In this document: in pieces, positions 27,306-38,421 of the stretch
Layout: each line of letters opens with the position of its first letter
How positions within the stretch are numbered: the first letter of the stretch is position 1
NCBI RefSeq assembly: GCF_002077135.1
Contig: NZ_LDOS01000001.1
Location: 74,219-138,218 of the forward strand
Source of the DNA: Metallibacterium scheffleri
GTDB lineage: Bacteria > Pseudomonadota > Gammaproteobacteria > Xanthomonadales > Rhodanobacteraceae
DNA: 64,000 bases
Reading direction: 5' to 3'
Position numbers and translations under genes: made by a program
The notes under the pieces: generated by a model
Told to the model about the DNA's origin: nothing
Database searches by the model: none
What the model saw: only the letters and a program-made list of their open reading frames with translations

Positions 27306-28643
27306 TCAGGCATCTGCCGACATGGCCAGCAGCACGCCCGCGAACACTACTGCCGCGCCGAGCGCCATCGCCGCAGCGAACCCCGCGCCCACGTTGCTGC
27401 CCGCCGCGAACACGCTGCCCAGCACGCCGACGCCCAGCGTGGCGCCGATCATGCGCGCGGTGTTGACCATGGCCGAAGCGGTGCCGGCGCGGGCGGGCTC
27501 CACCGCCGCCACGGCGCTGGCCAGCACCGGGCCGGTGTTCAGCGCCATGCCCACGCCGGTGAGCAACAGGCCAGCTTCGGCCAGCCACAGGCGTTGCCCC
27601 GCGTGCGAACACGCCAGCACGGCGATGCCCGCGCCGATCAGCGCCATGCCGCCCGCCATCAGCCGCCGCGTGCCGAAGCGCTTGCTCCACGGGCCGGAGC
27701 GATGCGACAGCGCGACGAAGGCCAGCGACATCGGCAGCAGCGCCAGTCCCGCGCCGGTGGCGTCGAGCACGTTCGCGCGCAACCAGTTCAGCGGCAGCAG
27801 GAACAGCACGCCGTACATGCCGAAGGTCATCGCCGCGGCCACGCCGTTCACCGCGGCCAGCCGCGCGTTGCGCAGCAGCGGCAGCGGAATCATCGCCCCC
27901 GCGCCCGCACGCCGTTCGACGCGCACGAACAGCAGCGCGGCCAGCAGCGCCACCACCACGGCGGGCCACAGCAGGCGCTGCACGATGGCGGCCACCGCCA
28001 GTGCGGCCAGCGCGAGGCCGCCGAACAACTGCCCCGGCAGATCGACGCGCCGCCCCTGCGCATCACGCGATTCCGGGATGGCGCGCGGCGCCCACAGCAG
28101 CACCGCGAGGCCGATGGGCACGATGAGCAGAAACACGCTGCGCCAGCCCGCGGTCTGGATCAGCCAGCCGCCCAGCGTCGGACCGATGGCCAGCGCCGCG
28201 CCGTTGGCGCCGGCCCACACGCCGATGGCGTGGGCGCGCTCGTGCGGGTCGGCCCAGATGACGCGAATCAGCGCCAGACTGGCGGGCAGCAGCAAGGCCG
28301 CGCCGATGCCCGCCAACACGCGCCCGGCAATCAGTGCGGCGATATTGGGCGCCAGCCCGGCGAGCAAGGAACCCAGCACGAACACCGCCGCGCCCACCTG
28401 CAGCACGCGCCGCCGCCCGAGCAGATCGGCCAGGGTGCCGCCGGTCATCAGCAGCGCGGCATAGCTCAGGTTGTAGCCATCCAGCACCCATTGCAGCGCC
28501 GGCAGCGGCGCGTGCAGGCCGACGCCGATGGCATGCACCGCGAGATTGACCACCGAGGTATCGACCTGCGCGATGAGCACGGCTAGGCACAGGATGAACA
28601 GGATGGTGCGGCGATCGGCGTGCGCTGCATGGGCATTAGACAT
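27306..28643 (-). CDS. MFS transporter, DHA2-type drug efflux
   Basis: This 445-residue major facilitator protein has a DHA2-like signature: AQVDTSVVNLAVHAIG near the start, LQWVLDGYNLSYAALLMTGGTLADLLGRRRVL (motif A) and GRVLAGIGAALLLPASLALI. A WAGANGAALAIGPTLGGWL antiporter motif follows. Members export drugs or toxic organics in exchange for protons; the substrate cannot be read from sequence. The gene stands alone between the kef-like gene and the azoR cluster. No regulator gene is fused or overlapping, though marR at 30451 is close. Confidence 0.88.
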   Translation of the reverse strand: MSNAHAAHADRRTILFILCLAVLIAQVDTSVVNLAVHAIGVGLHAPLPALQWVLDGYNLSYAALLMTGGTLADLLGRRRVLQVGAAVFVLGSLLAGLAPNIAALIAGRVLAGIGAALLLPASLALIRVIWADPHERAHAIGVWAGANGAALAIGPTLGGWLIQTAGWRSVFLLIVPIGLAVLLWAPRAIPESRDAQGRRVDLPGQLFGGLALAALAVAAIVQRLLWPAVVVALLAALLFVRVERRAGAGAMIPLPLLRNARLAAVNGVAAAMTFGMYGVLFLLPLNWLRANVLDATGAGLALLPMSLAFVALSHRSGPWSKRFGTRRLMAGGMALIGAGIAVLACSHAGQRLWLAEAGLLLTGVGMALNTGPVLASAVAAVEPARAGTASAMVNTARMIGATLGVGVLGSVFAAGSNVGAGFAAAMALGAAVVFAGVLLAMSADA

Positions 28644-28791
28644 GGCGTGAACTGCGAGGTGGGCAGGCCGTCATCGTCGCCGCGCGCGCAATGTCATGAT
28701 TCGGCGCGCACCGAAGTGTCGTGTCCGCACAGCGACCACAATCAGGCCCATGCGAGCCACACATACCGGGACGCCGCTATGACCCGATCAG

Positions 28792-29424
28792 CTATCCGAT
28801 GGGAGCGCAATGGTCAGCGCGGCAATCAATATCCAACCAACTCGATGTGATAGTTGGCAGCGCACTAACCGACGTGCGTCGATTGCAGTTCTCCAGCGAA
28901 ACCGCCTTGAAATCCCGCAGGCCGATCACCTCAAACACGTAGCGCAAATAGGGAGTGACAAAGTCGACCTGTCCCCCCGGTTCGGCACCGAGGCTGCCTC
29001 CGCTGGCCAGCACGACGCGCACCGGTCGGTCGCGCAACAGGCCCGTTTTCCCGTTTGCATCTAGCCGAAAGGTTTGTCGAGGACGCACGACATGGTCGAT
29101 CCAGGCTTTCAGTACCGAGGGCAGCGTGAAGTTGTGCATCGGCGTGGACAACACGATCGCATCGGCGCTGGACAGTTCAGCAATCAACCGATCCGAAAGT
29201 CGCAGCACGACACGCTGTGCAGCATCGCGTTGCGCATCCGGCAGCAGACTCGCTTGGACGAACGCCGCATCGGGGTGTGGCAAGGGTTCCATCCCAAGAT
29301 CCCGTTCGATCACCTGCAAGGCCGGATGGTGTAACTGCAGGTGCGCAATCGCCGCCGCCGCTGCCTTTCTACTGTGCGAGGCCGCGTGCCGTGGGCTTGC
29401 CGAGACATGCAACAAGGTTTTCAT
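28792..29424 (-). CDS. FMN-dependent NADH-azoreductase (AzoR-like), unusual C-terminus
   Basis: This 210-residue flavodoxin-fold protein begins MKTLLHVSASPRHAASHSRKAA (FMN phosphate loop). It carries LSTPMHNFTLPSVLKAWIDHVVRPRQTF, the AzoR substrate and FMN segment, then VVLASGGSLG and LRYVFEVIGL. AzoR enzymes reduce quinones and azo compounds with NADH, giving protection from thiol-reactive electrophiles. The last ~30 residues (after LRDFKAVSLENCN) do not resemble the usual AzoR ending, so the 3' end may have been altered by a frameshift or recombination. It is the last gene of the ahpD-like/GNAT/azoR operon, six bases after the GNAT gene. Base composition is visibly less GC-rich than its neighbours. 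Confidence 0.82.
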   Translation of the reverse strand: MKTLLHVSASPRHAASHSRKAAAAAIAHLQLHHPALQVIERDLGMEPLPHPDAAFVQASLLPDAQRDAAQRVVLRLSDRLIAELSSADAIVLSTPMHNFTLPSVLKAWIDHVVRPRQTFRLDANGKTGLLRDRPVRVVLASGGSLGAEPGGQVDFVTPYLRYVFEVIGLRDFKAVSLENCNRRTSVSALPTITSSWLDIDCRADHCAPIG

Positions 29425-29430
29425 CGCCGA

Positions 29431-29892
29431 TCAGCTTACCAATGACACTTCGGCGGCGATCGGCAGACTGAAGCGCAACGCCGTGGCGAGCAGCCCTTGG
29501 CGAAAATAGAAGCGCTGACCGAGTGCGTTCGATAGCGGGGTATCCAGCAGCAGCTTGGTACAGCCCAACAGGCGCGCGTCTTGCTTGAGGCGTGTCATCA
29601 ATTCGGCACCATGACCGGAGCCGCGCAAGCAGGCATCGGTTACCAGATCGTCCACATACATATGGCGGCCGGACACCAGATTCTCCTGAACCCGATAGCC
29701 TGCCAACGCTAAGACGTTTGAACCCGCGTGCAGCGCGAGCAATCGATAACCGTCCAGGGACTGTCGGTGCCAACGGCTGACGAATTCATCCTCCGATGTC
29801 AGATGTGGACGCAACTGCACCATCAAGGGATGGCACCGCCGTGCATGCGCTTCCTCTTCGACCATCTGAATGTCAGGGGTAAAAGTCATCAT
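29431..29892 (-). CDS. GNAT family N-acetyltransferase
   Basis: This 153-residue GNAT-fold protein shows the core ALHAGSNVLALAGYRV, MYVDDLVTDACLRGSGHGAELM (acetyl-CoA pyrophosphate loop, RGSGHG) and LLLDTPLSNALGQRFYFRQGL in order, ending with a beta strand. The substrate is unknown. The start overlaps the stop of the AhpD-like gene (ATGATGA), so translation is coupled; M1 at 29892 or M2 at 29889 are both possible. It is the middle gene of the stress-type operon controlled from the marR side. Confidence 0.85.
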   Translation of the reverse strand: MMTFTPDIQMVEEEAHARRCHPLMVQLRPHLTSEDEFVSRWHRQSLDGYRLLALHAGSNVLALAGYRVQENLVSGRHMYVDDLVTDACLRGSGHGAELMTRLKQDARLLGCTKLLLDTPLSNALGQRFYFRQGLLATALRFSLPIAAEVSLVS

Positions 29893-30386
29893 GCCGCGCT
29901 CCCGCTTGCGTGTGCCTGACTCGGAATTGGCGGCGTGAAGCGCAGCGTGCCCGCGATGCGGTTCCACGCGTTGATCGTCGCTATCGCAGTGGTCAAGGCG
30001 ACGATTTCGACTTCTTGGAACAGAGATTGCAGACCGTCGTAAGCGGAATCTGGAACATGCGATCCGGCCATTCCGGTCAACGCTTCGGCCCAGGCCAAGG
30101 CGGCGCATTCGCGCACCGTGAAAGCCCCGGCATCGCGCCAGGCGGCGACCAAGTCCAGCTGATGGTCCGGCACGCCCTGACGACGCGCCTGATTCAAGTG
30201 GTACTGGATGCAATAGGCGCAACCGTTGATCTGCGAGACGCGCAGCTTGATCAGTTCGGTCAAGCACTTGTCGAGCCCGCTGTCGTCCACGGCTTTGCCG
30301 AGTGCGCGCAGTGCAGCAGGTGCAGCCGGAATACTGCACTCGAAGGTATCCCAAGAGATGCGCGGCGTTGATGCATGGTGGTTCAC
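29889..30386 (-). CDS. AhpD-like carboxymuconolactone decarboxylase family protein
   Basis: This 165-residue alkylhydroperoxidase-D fold protein has the redox motif C56-x2-C59 in QINGCAYCIQYH and the following helix HLNQARRQGVPDHQLDLVAAW. A C-terminal INAWNRIAGTLRF is seen in AhpD-like peroxidases. It probably uses the CxxC pair to reduce peroxides or related electrophiles. GTG 30386 (AGGA upstream) is preferred over an upstream ATG at 30449, because the longer version would run through the palindromic operator at 30435-30446. It is first in the operon and divergent from marR. Confidence 0.85.
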   Translation of the reverse strand: MNHHASTPRISWDTFECSIPAAPAALRALGKAVDDSGLDKCLTELIKLRVSQINGCAYCIQYHLNQARRQGVPDHQLDLVAAWRDAGAFTVRECAALAWAEALTGMAGSHVPDSAYDGLQSLFQEVEIVALTTAIATINAWNRIAGTLRFTPPIPSQAHASGSAA

Positions 30387-30430
30387 GGTTGGGTTCCTGT
30401 CTGGTCGGAGTAATATCAAAGCACGAACAC

Positions 30431-30450
30431 TATATTCGAATTCGAACATT
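30431..30450. promoter_or_regulatory. Candidate MarR operator in the divergent promoter
   Basis: A perfect 12-bp palindrome TTCGAATTCGAA (30435-30446) sits directly before the marR ATG at 30451 and overlaps a TATAGT-like sequence reading toward ahpD. Position and symmetry fit an operator through which MarR represses both its own gene and the ahpD-GNAT-azoR operon. This is inference; no second half-site was found. Confidence 0.6.
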
Positions 30451-30918
30451 ATGGGAAAAACTCAGCACCCCACGTCGGTTCCCGCTGTCGGCGAAGGCAA
30501 GCGCGGCGAGCAGGGGCACATCGGCTACCTGCTGCGACAGGCGCAGACGGCGCATCGGCAACATATGGAGCAGGCGCTGGCCGATAGCGCACTAACGCTG
30601 CCGCAGTTCATGGTGCTGACCATGCTCATGGCGTACCCGGGAGCGTCGGGGGCCGATCTGGCGCGTGTGTCCTTACTGACGCCACAGACGGTGAGCGTGA
30701 TCGTCACCAATCTGGAGCGCAGCGGAGCTATCGAACGCCACGCCCACGCGGTGCACGGGCGCATTCAGCACATCGCTGTCACAGCATCAGGCAAGCAACA
30801 GCTGGCCGCCTGCCGCAGCAAGGTCAAGCTCGTCAAGGACGAGCTGTTGTCGGGCCTCTCAGCCGCAGAGGAAAAGATCATTCGCCGTTGGTTGGTGCGC
30901 ATCGCTGACACCCAATAA
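30451..30918 (+). CDS. MarR family transcriptional regulator
   Basis: This 155-residue winged-helix regulator shows LTLPQFMVLTMLMAYPGASGADLARVSLLTPQTVSVIVTNLERSGAIERH (helix-turn-helix) and HGRIQHIAVTASGKQQL (wing). The helices before and after should form the dimer interface. Divergence from the AhpD-like/GNAT/azoR operon suggests it represses those genes and is released by a quinone, peroxide or phenolic ligand. There is no clear Shine-Dalgarno; the ATG follows the operator palindrome immediately, so the mRNA may be nearly leaderless. Confidence 0.9.
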   Translation: MGKTQHPTSVPAVGEGKRGEQGHIGYLLRQAQTAHRQHMEQALADSALTLPQFMVLTMLMAYPGASGADLARVSLLTPQTVSVIVTNLERSGAIERHAHAVHGRIQHIAVTASGKQQLAACRSKVKLVKDELLSGLSAAEEKIIRRWLVRIADTQ

Positions 30919-30947
30919 TGATCTGCAGCCTTGTTGCGGAAAGCATC

Positions 30948-30977
30948 GCCATGCTTCGGCGCGCGCCGAAGCATGGC
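30948..30977. promoter_or_regulatory. Perfect 30-bp palindrome between marR and the ArsR-like gene
   Basis: The half-site GCCATGCTTCGGCGC is followed with no spacer by its exact reverse complement. It lies 30 bases after the marR stop and 55 bases before the ArsR-like start. As RNA it would form a very strong hairpin, but no U-run follows, so it may be either a marR terminator or an operator for the downstream regulator. Confidence 0.7.
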
Positions 30978-31032
30978 CCGCGTGCTGCACTCACAATCAC
31001 GCTCCAGCAAGCCGCAACATCGGAAACTCACC

Positions 31033-31719
31033 ATGACCCACGACATCGACATCGCCCGCATCGCCGCGTTGGTGGGCGAACCCGCGCGCGCGGCCATGCT
31101 GCTGGCACTGGGCGATGGCCGGGCGCTGCCTGCGGGCGAACTGGCGGCCTGCGCCGGGGTGAGCGCGGCCACCGCCAGCGGGCATCTGGCCGCGATGCGC
31201 GAGGCGGGGCTGCTGGACGCGAAGCAGCAGGGGCGCCACCGCTACTACCGGCTGGCGTCGGCGCAGGTCGCCGCGTTGCTGGAATCGCTGATGCTGGTGG
31301 CGGCGCAAAACCCGGCGCGGGTGTCATCACACGTCGATCCGCTGTTGCAAGCCGGGCGCACCTGCTACAGCCATCTTGCTGGGCGGCTGGGGGTATCGAT
31401 CTGTGACGGGTTGTTGGCGCGCGGAGCGCTGCACATCGAAGACGACCTGGCGCATTTCACGCCACGCGGCCTGGCCCTGCTCGATGACTTCGGCCTCGAC
31501 ACGCGCGCCCTGCGCCGCCAGCCGGTGAGCAAGACCTGCATCGACTGGAGCGAGCGCCGCCATCATCTGAGCGGCCCCGTCGGCGTGGCTTGGTACCGCC
31601 GCTGCGTGGAACTGGGCTGGGTGCGGCATCACCTTGACAGCCGCGCGGTCAGCGTCACCAAGGCCGGGGCCAAGGGGCTCGCGGCATCCTTCGGATCGGC
31701 GTTCACAGCGACTATCTGA
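31033..31719 (+). CDS. ArsR-type winged-helix transcriptional regulator, two-domain
   Basis: This 228-residue protein has an N-terminal ArsR winged helix (IARIAALVGEPARAAMLLALGDGRALPAGELAACAGVSAATASGHLAAMREAGLL...GRHRYYRLA). It is followed by a ~130-residue C-terminal domain with CYSHLAGRLGVSICDGLLARG and SKTCIDWSERRHHLSGPVG. The latter resembles the extension found in a subgroup of ArsR proteins that sense organics rather than metals. No metal-binding CxC is seen in the DNA-reading helix. It is convergent with an FMN-reductase fragment, probably the remnant of its former target gene. Confidence 0.85.
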   Translation: MTHDIDIARIAALVGEPARAAMLLALGDGRALPAGELAACAGVSAATASGHLAAMREAGLLDAKQQGRHRYYRLASAQVAALLESLMLVAAQNPARVSSHVDPLLQAGRTCYSHLAGRLGVSICDGLLARGALHIEDDLAHFTPRGLALLDDFGLDTRALRRQPVSKTCIDWSERRHHLSGPVGVAWYRRCVELGWVRHHLDSRAVSVTKAGAKGLAASFGSAFTATI

Positions 31720-31754
31720 TGCAAACCGGCAACGCTGGTGCGCCGCCGGTGACC

Positions 31755-31985
31755 CTAGGCCGACTGCAAAGCCAGCAGCGCGTCGGCTACTGCAACCTCG
31801 GCATGCAGTGCGGCAACGCGTTCCGGCTCATGCGGCTCATGGTCGGGATTGAACAACGTCGGATCACCGATGCCGGACCACGGCCGCAGCTCCATGCCAG
31901 CCGGAGCCAGCCGCACCGCGGCACGTAGCAGCGCGGAATGGATCGATGCGGCGCGCAGGCTGCCGGAAAGCGCAAGAACTCTCAT
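31755..31985 (-). pseudogene. NADPH-dependent FMN reductase, truncated N-terminal fragment
   Basis: This 76-residue fragment starts MRVLALSGSLRAASIHSALLRAA, the flavodoxin-fold FMN phosphate loop of SsuE/ChrR-type reductases. It continues to VAALHAEVAVADALLALQ and stops just where the family has its SPEYNxxxxxxLKN active loop, so over half the protein is missing. The continuation is not found in another frame before the ArsR-like gene. It is probably inactive, left by a deletion. Flanking bases 31720-31754 and 31986-32089 hold nothing else I can identify. Confidence 0.75.
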
Positions 31986-32089
31986 GCTGCCCCGCGCGGG
32001 GTCATCGTCGTGGAACACGACAGGATGGAAACGCCACGGGGTGACGTGGGTACCCCGCGTCGCAAGCCGGTTGTGGCGAACACCCCCGC

Positions 32090-34769
<2,680 letters not shown>

Positions 34770-34785
34770 GGGTGGTCCTCTGCGA

Positions 34786-36408
34786 TCAGCCGCGCGCGGC
34801 GGCATGGGTGATGAAAGCGTCGATGTTGTGCGCCAATTGCGGCAATACGGCCGGATTCAGATACAGCATGTGTCCAACCTTGTAGTAGTCCTCGTGGATG
34901 TTGCCTTGCAGAGCCTGCGGCAGACCCATGTGTGCGATGGTGTAATTGGTGGCGTCGAATGGCGTGGCCAGATCGAACCAGCCGTTGTTGAGCAGCAATT
35001 GCATGGCTGGGTCGTTGCTCATGGCGCGCGCCAGCGCAGGTGCCACGTTGCGCACGCGGCCCAGGGTCTTGCCGCTGCCGACGCCCTGCGCCAGTGCGCT
35101 CAGCGGTGGCGTGTAGCGACCCCAATCCCAGGCCTTGAACACCGTGCCACTGGTTTGCACATACAAGTGCTGGCTACGGTAATGCAGGCTGTTCCGCAGG
35201 TAATCATCGAAGCGGGTACTGAGCGCGCCCCAGATTGCGGTGGTTGCCGCGCCGGCGGCCGAGCCGCCTGATTCTGGATCGAGCGGCTGCAGTTCCGGCG
35301 TGATGAAACGCGCGTCGAAGCGGCCGGTGCTATAGCCATCGCCCAGCAGATTGCGCTGAAACACCGACAGCGGCATGCGCAGATCGGCACGCAGCCACAG
35401 CGCCACCGGCAGGCCGGTGTAGCGCGCCAGTTGCGCGGCGATGCGCGCCTTCTCGGCCGCGGGCAGCGCCGCGCCCTGGAACAGCGCGTGCGCGTAGGCG
35501 CCACCGGCGAACTGCTCGACCTGGTGCACGAAGGCCGGCAGATCCGGCGGCTGCGGGTGCAGGCGATGGTGGTACCAGGCCACCGCCGCGTACGAGGGCA
35601 GATACAGCTCATAGGGCAGATCGTTGCCGGGATTGGTATTGAGCGTGGCGAAATCCAGCACCGTCGAGCACAGGATCACGCCATCCAGATACACGCCCTT
35701 GCCCACCAGATCGCGTGCCAGCACTGCCGAGCGCGTGGTGCCGTAGCTCTCGCCGAGCAGAAACTTGGGCGACTGGAAGCGCCCGCTCTGCTGCACGTAG
35801 CGCTGGATGAACTGGCTGAAGGCGTGCGCGTCACCGTTGATGCCGTAGAACATCTTCGGCATGCCGTAACCGACGATGCGGCTGTAGCCGGTGCCGACCG
35901 CATCGATGAATACCAGGTCGGTGCTTTTCAGAATGCTGTCGGCGTTGGGCACCAACCGGTACGGCGGCTGCGCCGCCTTGGCATCGCCCGGCGCCGGCCA
36001 CACCAGCCGGCGTGGGCCGAAACCGCCAACATCCACCAGCGCCGAAGCAAAACCCGGACCGCCGTTGTAGGCAAAGGTGATCGGGCGCCGCGCCGGATCG
36101 CGCACGCCGTCCTTGGTGTAGGCGATATAGAACACGCTGGCCGTGGCTTGATGCTTGGCGTCATACAGCAGCAGCGTGCCGGCCGTGGCGGTGTAGTCGA
36201 TGCGCTGACCATCGATCACCACGCTGTGATGGGTGACCACGCTGCGCGCCTTGGGAATCGGCAGCGGCGCCGGCTTGGCGGCTTTGACGGTCTTCGCGAC
36301 CGCGGGTTTCGCGGCCGCGCGCGCAACGGGCACGAGCAGCGGCAGGGCCGCGATCAGCACTGCGCCGAGCACAGCCTGCTGGATGATGGTCTTCATGGCA
36401 CTGCGCAT
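34786..36408 (-). CDS. S10 family serine carboxypeptidase (paralog 2)
   Basis: At 540 residues this is the first gene of the tandem S10 pair. The signal peptide ends VPVARA, followed by a Lys/Ala/Pro-rich stretch. The triad is Ser221 in LLGESYGTTR, Asp in NGWFDLATP and His in YYKVGHMLY. The oxyanion loop reads NGGPGFASALV, with Phe-Ala-Ser where paralog 1 has Ser-Ser-Ser, hinting at different specificity. ATG 36408 (AGGG seven bases upstream) is used; ATG 36396 is an alternative. It is divergent from the TPR-oxygenase gene over ~186 bp. Confidence 0.92.
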   Translation of the reverse strand: MRSAMKTIIQQAVLGAVLIAALPLLVPVARAAAKPAVAKTVKAAKPAPLPIPKARSVVTHHSVVIDGQRIDYTATAGTLLLYDAKHQATASVFYIAYTKDGVRDPARRPITFAYNGGPGFASALVDVGGFGPRRLVWPAPGDAKAAQPPYRLVPNADSILKSTDLVFIDAVGTGYSRIVGYGMPKMFYGINGDAHAFSQFIQRYVQQSGRFQSPKFLLGESYGTTRSAVLARDLVGKGVYLDGVILCSTVLDFATLNTNPGNDLPYELYLPSYAAVAWYHHRLHPQPPDLPAFVHQVEQFAGGAYAHALFQGAALPAAEKARIAAQLARYTGLPVALWLRADLRMPLSVFQRNLLGDGYSTGRFDARFITPELQPLDPESGGSAAGAATTAIWGALSTRFDDYLRNSLHYRSQHLYVQTSGTVFKAWDWGRYTPPLSALAQGVGSGKTLGRVRNVAPALARAMSNDPAMQLLLNNGWFDLATPFDATNYTIAHMGLPQALQGNIHEDYYKVGHMLYLNPAVLPQLAHNIDAFITHAAARG

Positions 36409-36594
36409 GTCGACACCCTAGGTTGTGGACCCGAACGATTCGGCGCGAATCCTGCACGCCGCGACCGCTGAACCGTCTATGACCACGTGCGCGCGGCATG
36501 GTTCCCCGACGCGTCCGCAGTCGCGCCGCGCGAACCGCAGGCCGGGCAGCGACCAACCATTGCGGGACCACGCCGGACGCCAGACACTCGCTGC

Positions 36595-38421
36595 ATGTCC
36601 AGCACCCCGCCCCAGGCCGTCCGCGATGCCGCACTGCTGTTGCGCGAACGCCGCTACGCCGCGGCGCGCGATCTGCTGCAAGAGCACCTGGCGCAAACGC
36701 AGGCCAGTGTGCAGGTACTGTGGCTGCTGGGCGGCGCCTGCCAGGAACTCGGTGATTTCGACGCCGCGCGCGCGGCCTTTGCGCAACTGCTGCAGCTCGA
36801 CCCGCGCTGGGTGCCGGCGCGCGTGGCGCTGGGCGAGCTGTTGGCGCGCGCCGGACAAATCGATGCTGCCGAACGTGCACTGCGCCGTGCGCTGCAGGAC
36901 GACCCGCGCTTCATGCGCGCCGCGCTCAGCCTGGCGCAATTGCTGCGCCACAGCGGGCGCGGGCGCGACGCGCTGCCAATCACCCAGGCGGCGATCGCGC
37001 ATAGCGACGATGCGGCCCTGCAGCTGGAACACGCGCTGGCGCTGCGCACCGACCAGCGCGACGCCGAGGCGCTGGCGCTGCTGCAGCGCATCGCCGCCGC
37101 GCATCCCCGGCGTGCCGATGCCGCGCATTACCTGGCGCTGTCGCTGCACGGCGCCGGCCGCTACGACGCGGCCATCGCCAGCGCGCAGCGCGCCATGCAA
37201 CTGGGCCTGGATGACGCCGAAACATGGGGTGTACTGGCGCGCGCACTGGCTGCCGCCCATCGTCTGGACGAAGCTGAGGCCGCGTTCCACCAGGGCCTGC
37301 AGCACGACCAGGACTGCGCGCCGCTGCACGAGGATTATGCGCGTCTGCTATGGCTGCGCAGCGGCGATCTGGCCCACGCCACCGCAGCGCTGGATACCGC
37401 GCTGCAACGCCAGCCCGACCATGCCGCGCTGCTCGCGCTCAAGGCGCAGTTGCACGGCAGCGCCGGCGACGCGCAGACCGCTTACGCCTTGTACGCGCGC
37501 GCCGCTGCGCTACCGGGTGCCGCTGCGCAACTCGAGGTCGCCGCTGCCAGCGCGGCGCTCAAGGATGTTCCCGCGCGCGCACTCGCGCATGCGCGCCGCG
37601 CCGCCGCACGCGCGCCCGGGCTGGCGCAAGAGGCGCTGGTCCAGGCTCTGCTGGTGCGCGGCGAACTCGCCGAAGCCGCCGCGCTGTTGCAGCGTGCGCA
37701 GGCCGCGCGTCCCGACGATCAGCAATTGCTGGCACTGCAGGCCGTGCTGTGGCGCGCCAGCGGCGACGCGCGCTATCGCGCGCTGTATGACTACGCCAAC
37801 GTGGTGCGCGCGTGGACACTGGACACCCCACCCGGCTGGACAAGTCTCGACGCTTATCTCGATGACTTGCGCGCCACGCTGCGCCGCCTGCACATCCTGC
37901 GCGGACACCCGCCCGATCAATCGCTGCGCGGCGGCGCGCAGACCATGGGCGATCTGGCCCGGCATGACGATCCGGTGATCCGCGCGTTTTTCGATCACGC
38001 CATCGTCGGGCCACTCGATCGCCATCTGGCCGTGCTGGGCCGGGGCGCCGACGCACTGCGCCGGCGCAACAACGGGCGCTGGCGCGTGCACAGTGCGTGG
38101 TCGGTGCAACTGCGCGCGCAGGGCTTCCACGTCGATCACGTGCACCCCGACGGCTGGCTGTCCTCGGCGTGCTACATCGACTTGCCGGACGCCATGGGCG
38201 ATGCGCAACCCGGCGTCGTGGGCGACGATGCGCAACGCGCCGGCTGGATACGCTTCGGCGCGGTGCCGCTGCCACTGACGCCGGCCTTGCCCGCCGAGCA
38301 TTACGTGCGCCCCGCGCCTGGCCTGCTGCTGCTGTTTCCGTCGTATATGTGGCACGGCACCGTGCCCTTCAGCGGCACCCGCACACGGCTGACCATCGCC
38401 TTCGACGTGCTGCCGGGCTGA
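36595..38421 (+). CDS. TPR-repeat protein with C-terminal 2OG-Fe(II) oxygenase domain
   Basis: This 608-residue protein has about ten to twelve tetratricopeptide repeats over residues ~5-390 (for example LWLLGGACQELGDFDAARAAFAQLLQLDP). A C-terminal putative 2-oxoglutarate/Fe(II) dioxygenase domain follows. The iron ligands are His517 and Asp519 in HVHPDGWLSSACYIDLP, with distal His587 in MWHGTVPF, and Arg in GTRTRLTIAFDV for 2-oxoglutarate. The TPR part probably docks a protein substrate for hydroxylation; the target is unknown. No signal peptide is seen, so it is cytoplasmic. Confidence 0.85.
   Translation: MSSTPPQAVRDAALLLRERRYAAARDLLQEHLAQTQASVQVLWLLGGACQELGDFDAARAAFAQLLQLDPRWVPARVALGELLARAGQIDAAERALRRALQDDPRFMRAALSLAQLLRHSGRGRDALPITQAAIAHSDDAALQLEHALALRTDQRDAEALALLQRIAAAHPRRADAAHYLALSLHGAGRYDAAIASAQRAMQLGLDDAETWGVLARALAAAHRLDEAEAAFHQGLQHDQDCAPLHEDYARLLWLRSGDLAHATAALDTALQRQPDHAALLALKAQLHGSAGDAQTAYALYARAAALPGAAAQLEVAAASAALKDVPARALAHARRAAARAPGLAQEALVQALLVRGELAEAAALLQRAQAARPDDQQLLALQAVLWRASGDARYRALYDYANVVRAWTLDTPPGWTSLDAYLDDLRATLRRLHILRGHPPDQSLRGGAQTMGDLARHDDPVIRAFFDHAIVGPLDRHLAVLGRGADALRRRNNGRWRVHSAWSVQLRAQGFHVDHVHPDGWLSSACYIDLPDAMGDAQPGVVGDDAQRAGWIRFGAVPLPLTPALPAEHYVRPAPGLLLLFPSYMWHGTVPFSGTRTRLTIAFDVLPG

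Noticed and set aside
30387-30449. N-terminal extension of the AhpD-like protein from ATG 30449
   Set aside because: It would translate through the palindromic operator and promoter and adds residues atypical of the family. GTG 30386 has a better ribosome site.
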